Assembly (NCBI RefSeq): GCF_044466355.1
Contig: NZ_JBITMQ010000002.1
Location: forward strand, 434,001-498,000
DNA from: Actinophytocola sp044466355
GTDB taxonomy: Bacteria; Actinomycetota; Actinomycetes; Mycobacteriales; Pseudonocardiaceae
Reading direction: 5' to 3'
Length of the DNA stretch: 64,000 bases
Shown here: piece after piece, positions 60,616 through 64,000 of the stretch
Position numbering within the stretch: position 1 is the stretch's first letter
How the letters are laid out: each line of letters opens with the position of its first letter
Notes under the pieces: generated by a model
What the model saw: only the letters and a program-made list of their open reading frames with translations
What the model was told of the DNA's origin: nothing
Database searches by the model: none
Position numbers and translations under genes: made by a program

Positions 60616-60629
60616 ACAGTGATTATCGG
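60609..60629 (+). promoter_or_regulatory. LysR-type site upstream of the OxlT-like gene
   Basis: CCGATA-N9-TATCGG is a perfect 6-bp dyad containing ATA-N9-TAT, the LTTR box form. It overlaps the LysR stop codon and lies 19 bp upstream of the -35 at 60648. Confidence 0.65.
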
Positions 60630-60647
60630 CCCATCAACCAAATTACT

Positions 60648-60677
60648 TTGACCTTCAACCACTTCCCTCAGTAGGTT
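60648..60677 (+). promoter_or_regulatory. promoter of the OxlT-like gene
   Basis: TTGACC (60648-60653), an 18-bp spacer, TAGGTT (60672-60677). The start would be near 60684, with GGAGG at 60704-60708 and TTG at 60715. Confidence 0.55.
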
Positions 60678-60714
60678 TCGCCACGATCATCCAGGCGGCA
60701 CACGGAGGTGCGTC

Positions 60715-62112
60715 TTGGCTGTCCTGTCGTTCCTCGACCGTGAACACACGGTTGCGAAGCCGGGCTACAGCAGATGGCTGATCCCGCCGGCCGCGCTGGC
60801 GATCCACCTCTGCATCGGCCAGGCGTACGCGACCAGCGTCTACAAGAACGCCCTCGTCGCGCACTTCGACACGAGCCTGACCGCCATCGGGATCATCTTC
60901 TCGATCGCCATCGTCATGCTCGGCGTGTCCGCGGCCGTCATGGGCACGTGGGTCGAACGGGTGGGTCCGCGCGCGGCGATGTTCACCTCCGCGTGCTTCT
61001 GGGCGTCCGGTTTCCTCATCGGCTCGCTCGGCATCGCCACGACGCAACTGTGGCTCGTGTACCTCGGTTACGGCTTCATCGGCGGCATCGGTCTCGGCAT
61101 CGGCTACATCTCGCCGGTGTCCACGCTGATCAAGTGGTTCCCGGACCGCCCCGGCCTCGCGACCGGCATGGCGATCATGGGGTTCGGCGGCGGTGCGCTC
61201 GTCGCGTCGCCCCTGTCGCGGCAGCTGATGTCGTTGTACGACAGCGACTACGACCCGTCGAACTCGCAGTCGGTGGCGTCGGGCAGCTCGGTCGCCATGC
61301 TGTTCCTCACGCTCGGCATCGTCTACTTCGTCGTGATGATGTTCGGCGTCTTCAACGTCCGCGTCCCGGCCCCGGGCTGGCAGCCGGAGGGCTTCGACCC
61401 CTCGAAGCTCAAGTCGAAGCCGCTCGTCACCACCTCGCACGTGTCCGCGGCCAACGCGATCAAGACCCCGCAGTTCTGGCTCCTGTGGACGGTCCTGTTC
61501 TGCAACGTGACCGCGGGCATCGGCATCCTGGAGCAGGCGAGCCCGATGATCCAGGACTTCTTCCGCGAGGGCGGCACGTCGGCGGTGGCCACCACGGCCG
61601 CGACCGCGTTCGTCGGCCTGCTCTCCATCTTCAACATGGCCGGCCGGTTCGCGTGGTCGTCCACATCGGACTTCATCGGTCGCAAGCCGACGTACGTGAT
61701 GTACCTCGGCGTCGGCATGGTGCTGTACTTCCTGCTCGCCGTGGCCGGGCACAGCGCCACCGCCGTGTTCGTGCTGCTCGCCGGTGTCATCATCTCGTTC
61801 TACGGCGGCGGTTTCGCCACCGTCCCGGCCTACCTGCGCGACCTGTTCGGCACCTACCAGGTCGGCGCCATCCACGGCAGGCTGTTGACCGCGTGGTCGG
61901 CCGCCGGCATCGCGGGACCGCTGATCATCAACGGCTTCCTCGACGCACAGGGCAAGCCGGGCGAGCTCGTCTACAGCGACTACCGGCCCGCGCTGTTCAC
62001 GATGATCGGCGTGCTCGCGGTCGGCTTCGTCGCCAACCTGCTGGTGCGCCCGGTGGCGGCGAGGTTCCACGAGGCCGAGCACACCGACGCGTTCGCGGAA
62101 GCCGACAAGTGA
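60715..62112 (+). CDS. OxlT-family MFS transporter (oxalate/formate antiporter-like)
   Basis: Twelve-helix major facilitator of 465 residues. The N-terminal PPAALAIHLCIGQAYATSVY is typical of the OxlT branch, as are FIGGIGLGIGYISPVSTLIK and FPDRPGLATGMAIMGFGGGA. The TTG at 60715 follows GGAGG by six bases. The substrate is likely a small organic acid such as oxalate or formate; Arg/Lys residues in the helices cannot be judged by eye. It is activated by the upstream LysR and followed by a 39-residue peptide gene, the same pair found as 'MFS transporter small subunit' in other actinomycetes. Confidence 0.92.
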   Translation: MAVLSFLDREHTVAKPGYSRWLIPPAALAIHLCIGQAYATSVYKNALVAHFDTSLTAIGIIFSIAIVMLGVSAAVMGTWVERVGPRAAMFTSACFWASGFLIGSLGIATTQLWLVYLGYGFIGGIGLGIGYISPVSTLIKWFPDRPGLATGMAIMGFGGGALVASPLSRQLMSLYDSDYDPSNSQSVASGSSVAMLFLTLGIVYFVVMMFGVFNVRVPAPGWQPEGFDPSKLKSKPLVTTSHVSAANAIKTPQFWLLWTVLFCNVTAGIGILEQASPMIQDFFREGGTSAVATTAATAFVGLLSIFNMAGRFAWSSTSDFIGRKPTYVMYLGVGMVLYFLLAVAGHSATAVFVLLAGVIISFYGGGFATVPAYLRDLFGTYQVGAIHGRLLTAWSAAGIAGPLIINGFLDAQGKPGELVYSDYRPALFTMIGVLAVGFVANLLVRPVAARFHEAEHTDAFAEADK

Positions 62113-62138
62113 CCGTCCACACGCGAAAGGACGACGCG

Positions 62139-62258
62139 ATGTCCGAGACACAGACCCAGACCCCACGCCTGGTGATCTCCTGGCTGGTCGTGGGGATCCC
62201 CATCGTCTACGCGCTGTACCAGACAATCAAGTCGATCCTGCCCCTGTTCGGCGGCTAG
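62139..62258 (+). CDS. 39-residue MFS transporter small-subunit peptide
   Basis: Tiny membrane peptide of 39 residues, starting MSETQTQTPRLVISWLVVG and continuing as a single hydrophobic helix that ends near the C-terminus. AAAGGA precedes the ATG, 26 bases after the transporter stop. Peptides of this kind are found beside OxlT-like transporters and are annotated as MFS small subunits (family knowledge). The helix is expected to sit beside the transporter and aid its folding or activity (inference). Confidence 0.85.
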   Translation: MSETQTQTPRLVISWLVVGIPIVYALYQTIKSILPLFGG

Positions 62259-62332
62259 GCCACGACACGTGTTTCTGCCCGCGCCGCCTCGACCGGCGAC
62301 CGGCCGACCCGGCACGGTCCTTCTACCGCTAC

Positions 62333-62384
62333 CGGCACCAACGGCGCACCCAGGCACGCGTGCTCGGGTGCGCCGTTGGTGCCG
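62333..62384. terminator. very long perfect hairpin
   Basis: CGGCACCAACGGCGCACCC (62333-62351) pairs perfectly with 62366-62384, a 19-bp stem. The 14-base loop itself contains GCACGCGTGC, a 10-bp palindrome. It lies 75 bases after the small-subunit stop, just before the methyltransferase remnant. There is no U-run. The most likely role is transcription termination of the transporter operon. Confidence 0.65.
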
Positions 62385-62445
62385 CTCGACGTGTCCGGTC
62401 GCGTCGAGCTGCTCGGCATGGTCAGTGCCCACGAGTGGCGGGTGA

Positions 62446-62821
62446 ACGGGTGTCCTCGCCGCGGTGCTGTCCCGCCGTGGCGTGCCGAACGTGATCGCCT
62501 GCGACGTCTCGTCGCGGGCGGTGGCGTGCGCACGGGAGAACCTCGCCTCGTCGTCGTTGGCGGCGCGCGATGTCGACCTGTTCCCGCCGGAGCGTGCGGA
62601 GACGCATGCTCGCCGGTTTCGTCGACGGGCTCGGCGCGCACCTCACGGCGGGCGGCGAGGGCTGGCTCATCCTGTCCGACCTCGCCGAACGGTTCGGGCT
62701 GCGCACCCGCGCGGAGCTGCTCGACCGGGCCGGACTGCGGGTCGTCGGGCGGATGGACACCTCGCCACGGCAACGGAACGCCCGCGACGAGACCGTGACC
62801 CTGTGGCGGCTCAGCCGGTGA
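62446..62821 (+). pseudogene. decayed class I methyltransferase fragment
   Basis: Two out-of-frame pieces read as parts of one methyltransferase. Frame A (62446 to about 62600) starts in the middle of motif I as TGVLAAVLSRRGVPNVIACD and continues to VDLFPPERA. Frame B (about 62603-62821) reads FVDGLGAHLTAGGEGWLILS and ends TLWRLSR. The N-terminus before motif I and the NPPW catalytic segment between the pieces are missing, and an in-frame TGA precedes frame A at 62443. I infer 5' truncation plus an internal deletion with frameshift. It cannot encode an active enzyme. Confidence 0.75.
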
Positions 62822-63350
62822 CGAGCCGCTCGACGCCGGCGCGCAACGCGTCGGCGTCGAGCGGTTTCTCGGTCACGAGCGCCTGCATGAGGTGGCCGTC
62901 GATGAGCGCGGCGAGCGCGAACCCGCGGTCCTTGCCCGCGAAACGGGCGCAGATGCCGCGCAGCCCGTCGATCCACAGCTCGGCCACCGGTCGCAGTTCC
63001 GGCGACCGCGCCGCCGCGAGGTACAGCTCGTACTCGACCAGCACCCTCTCCCGGTCCTGGAGGTAGCGCGCGGCCAGGTCGACGAACGTGTCCGCCACGT
63101 TCGCGCTCACGGTCAGCTCCTCGGCCCACGCCTCGAGGTCGGCCCGCGCGTACTCGATCGCCTCCCGCAGCGCGGCGGCGACGAGGTCGTCCAGGGTCGG
63201 GAAGTAGTAGGTGGTCGACCCGAGCGGCACCCCGGCCAGCTGGGCGATCCGGCGGTGGGTCACGTTGCCGACGCCGACGTCCGCGATCGCCCGCACGGCG
63301 GCGGTCACGATCGCACGGCGTCGTGCCTCCGGGTCGCGTCGCGCGGTCAA
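62811..63350 (-). CDS. TetR-family regulator of the SMR efflux gene
   Basis: Repressor of 179 residues with an N-terminal HTH (about 29-52: VTHRRIAQLAGVPLGSTTYYF). The TTG at 63350 follows GGGAGGTG and overlaps the stop of the SMR gene (TTGA), so it is co-translated with the pump. A large palindrome upstream of the SMR gene is its likely operator, giving drug-inducible efflux with feedback. The 3' end overlaps the methyltransferase remnant by 11 bp. Confidence 0.9.
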   Translation of the reverse strand: MTARRDPEARRRAIVTAAVRAIADVGVGNVTHRRIAQLAGVPLGSTTYYFPTLDDLVAAALREAIEYARADLEAWAEELTVSANVADTFVDLAARYLQDRERVLVEYELYLAAARSPELRPVAELWIDGLRGICARFAGKDRGFALAALIDGHLMQALVTEKPLDADALRAGVERLVTG

Positions 63351-63670
63351 TGCGCACCTCCCAGGTTGAGCACCACCACGCCGCCGATGACGAGCAGCAC
63401 GCCCGCGATCTTCTGCACGGTGACCGGCTCGTTCAGGAACACCGCGCCGATCGCGACGATCGCCGCCGTACCGAGACCGGACCACATGGCGTATGCGACG
63501 CCGACCGGCAGCTCGTGCCTGACCGCCCAGGCCAGCGCCGCGAACGAGGCCGCATAGCCGGTCAGGCAGGCCACGGTCGGCCAGAGCCGCGTGAACCCCT
63601 CGGTGGACTTGAGCAGGCTCGTCGCGACGACCTCGAAGCTGATCGCGGCGAGCAGGAACACATACGGCAT
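63347..63670 (-). CDS. small multidrug resistance (SMR) transporter
   Basis: Four-helix proton-coupled efflux protein of 107 residues. The essential Glu in helix 1 is Glu13 (AAISFEVVATSLLK), and the signature WPTVACLTGYAASF and YAMWSGLGTAAI segments follow. It works as a dimer exporting cationic compounds, or guanidinium in some subtypes. The sequence alone does not separate the Qac and Gdx types. GGGAGT precedes the ATG. It is first in an operon with its TetR regulator. Confidence 0.93.
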   Translation of the reverse strand: MPYVFLLAAISFEVVATSLLKSTEGFTRLWPTVACLTGYAASFAALAWAVRHELPVGVAYAMWSGLGTAAIVAIGAVFLNEPVTVQKIAGVLLVIGGVVVLNLGGAH

Positions 63671-63688
63671 CGGTGCTACTCCCAGTAA

Positions 63689-63716
63689 TGTACATCTGTA
63701 CTAGTACGAATGTACA
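63689..63716. promoter_or_regulatory. 28-bp palindromic operator
   Basis: TGTACA (63689-63694), the perfect GTACTAGTAC (63698-63707) and TGTACA (63711-63716) form a 28-bp palindrome symmetric at 24 of 28 positions. TACATT on the minus strand at its left edge fits a -10 for the SMR gene. It ends six bases before the -10 of the divergent dehydratase gene, so it may affect both. Confidence 0.75.
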
Positions 63717-63722
63717 CCACGA

Positions 63723-63728
63723 TAGGCT
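63723..63728 (+). promoter_or_regulatory. -10 element of a leaderless transcript
   Basis: TAGGCT ends seven bases before the GTG at 63736, without a ribosome binding site. Confidence 0.55.
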
Positions 63729-63735
63729 TAGCCGG

Positions 63736-64000
63736 GTGCGCACAGGAGACCGAATTGATCGAGTCCGGCTGTCACTGGTGTATCTGCCGCTGTCGTCGCC
63801 CATCAGCGACGAGAAGGCGCCGTCCGGCCGCCGCCGGCCGGTGACCGAGGTGGCGTTCCTCTTCGCGGAGTTAGGCACCACCGACGGGCACGCGGGACTC
63901 GGCTTCAGCTACGCCACCCGGGCCGGTGGGCCCGGCCTTTACGCGCACGCCAAGGAGATCGTGCCGCTGCTGCTCGGCGAGGACCCCAACGACGTCGGCC
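63736..64000 (+). CDS. enolase-superfamily dehydratase, N-terminal part (partial)
   Basis: The first 88 residues of a mandelate racemase/muconate lactonizing enzyme family protein, cut by the window edge. The N-terminal capping domain reads IDRVRLSLVYLPLSSPISD and VTEVAFLFAELGTTDGHAGL, then GFSYATRAGGPGLYAHAKEI and LLLGEDPND. This opening resembles L-talarate/galactarate dehydratases and related sugar-acid dehydratases. Catalytic residues lie outside the window. The GTG at 63736 is set by the leaderless promoter and by the start of the domain. Confidence 0.85.
   Translation, partial: MRTGDRIDRVRLSLVYLPLSSPISDEKAPSGRRRPVTEVAFLFAELGTTDGHAGLGFSYATRAGGPGLYAHAKEIVPLLLGEDPNDVG

Noticed and set aside
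1..64000. tRNA or rRNA genes, CRISPR arrays, insertion sequences, phage attachment sites
   Set aside because: I looked for T-loop/acceptor patterns, regularly spaced repeats, transposase motifs and flanking direct repeats and found none that could be supported by eye. A covariance-model or transposase profile search could still find a divergent case.

Overview
The window is uniformly GC-rich, densely packed with genes, and uses GTG and TTG starts freely. Its genes are typical of a filamentous actinomycete: many TetR, LacI and LysR regulators, ECF sigma factors, a SARP-type regulator, a MalF/MalG sugar importer without its own ATPase, a GerW-like protein and a DevR/DevS pair. My best guess is a member of the Pseudonocardiaceae (Saccharothrix/Lentzea type). 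That placement is an inference from gene content, not proved here. I see no rRNA, tRNA, CRISPR array, insertion sequence, phage gene or abrupt change in composition, so this looks like ordinary chromosome with many small accessory metabolic loci.

Layout. 1-8650: housekeeping-like and regulatory genes (SGNH hydrolase, amidohydrolase, PlsC-type acyltransferase, methyltransferase with divergent TetR, EEP phosphatase, membrane proteins, TPR protein, GNAT). 8800-14620: an MFS exporter, a PNPOx-like protein, then an acyl-CoA dehydrogenase / TetR / quinone-oxidoreductase / DUF2855 group linked by two copies of one operator. 14712-22656: a tight six-gene operon on the minus strand (LacI, FAD oxidoreductase, solute-binding lipoprotein, two permeases, Tat-exported beta-helix protein) that looks like a dedicated glycan or glycoside uptake and oxidation system. 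22878-25210: secreted lipase-like SGNH hydrolase, GerW-like protein, Acg-type nitroreductase. 25231-28529: a translationally coupled CocE-type hydrolase and ATP-grasp ligase. 28618-34495: phosphoketolase, acetate kinase and a DevR/DevS-like two-component system. 34657-38524: TetR, cytochrome P450, XRE regulator, Zn-alcohol dehydrogenase.

38548-40273 is an alkylation-repair-type operon (ECF sigma factor, Ogt, 2OG-Fe(II) oxygenase). 40417-47512 carries a monooxygenase-like protein, a hydroxyacid dehydrogenase, LysR with a divergent aldo/keto reductase, a 996-residue SARP regulator and a GH16 glucanase. 47497-50852 encodes rhamnose catabolism (RhaB and a fused aldolase-dehydrogenase). Next come its probable LacI repressor, an ECF42-type sigma factor, two DGPF/YCII proteins and a WYL regulator. 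55382-59565: RecQ, an M50 site-2 protease and a secreted isoaspartyl peptidase. 59692-62258: LysR, an OxlT-like transporter and a 39-residue accessory membrane peptide, followed by a very stable hairpin and a decayed methyltransferase gene. 62811-64000: an SMR efflux gene with its TetR regulator, and the start of an enolase-superfamily dehydratase.

Control sequences are unusually readable. At least ten genes have a -10 hexamer placed 6-7 bases before the start codon and no ribosome binding site, as expected for leaderless mRNAs. Clear operators flank several TetR, LacI and LysR genes. An ECF42-type promoter sits in front of the two YCII genes. The most interesting units for follow-up are the ECF42/YCII module joined to the rhamnose repressor, the ATP-grasp/CocE pair, the LacI-controlled uptake and oxidation operon, and the OxlT locus with its small peptide and hairpin.
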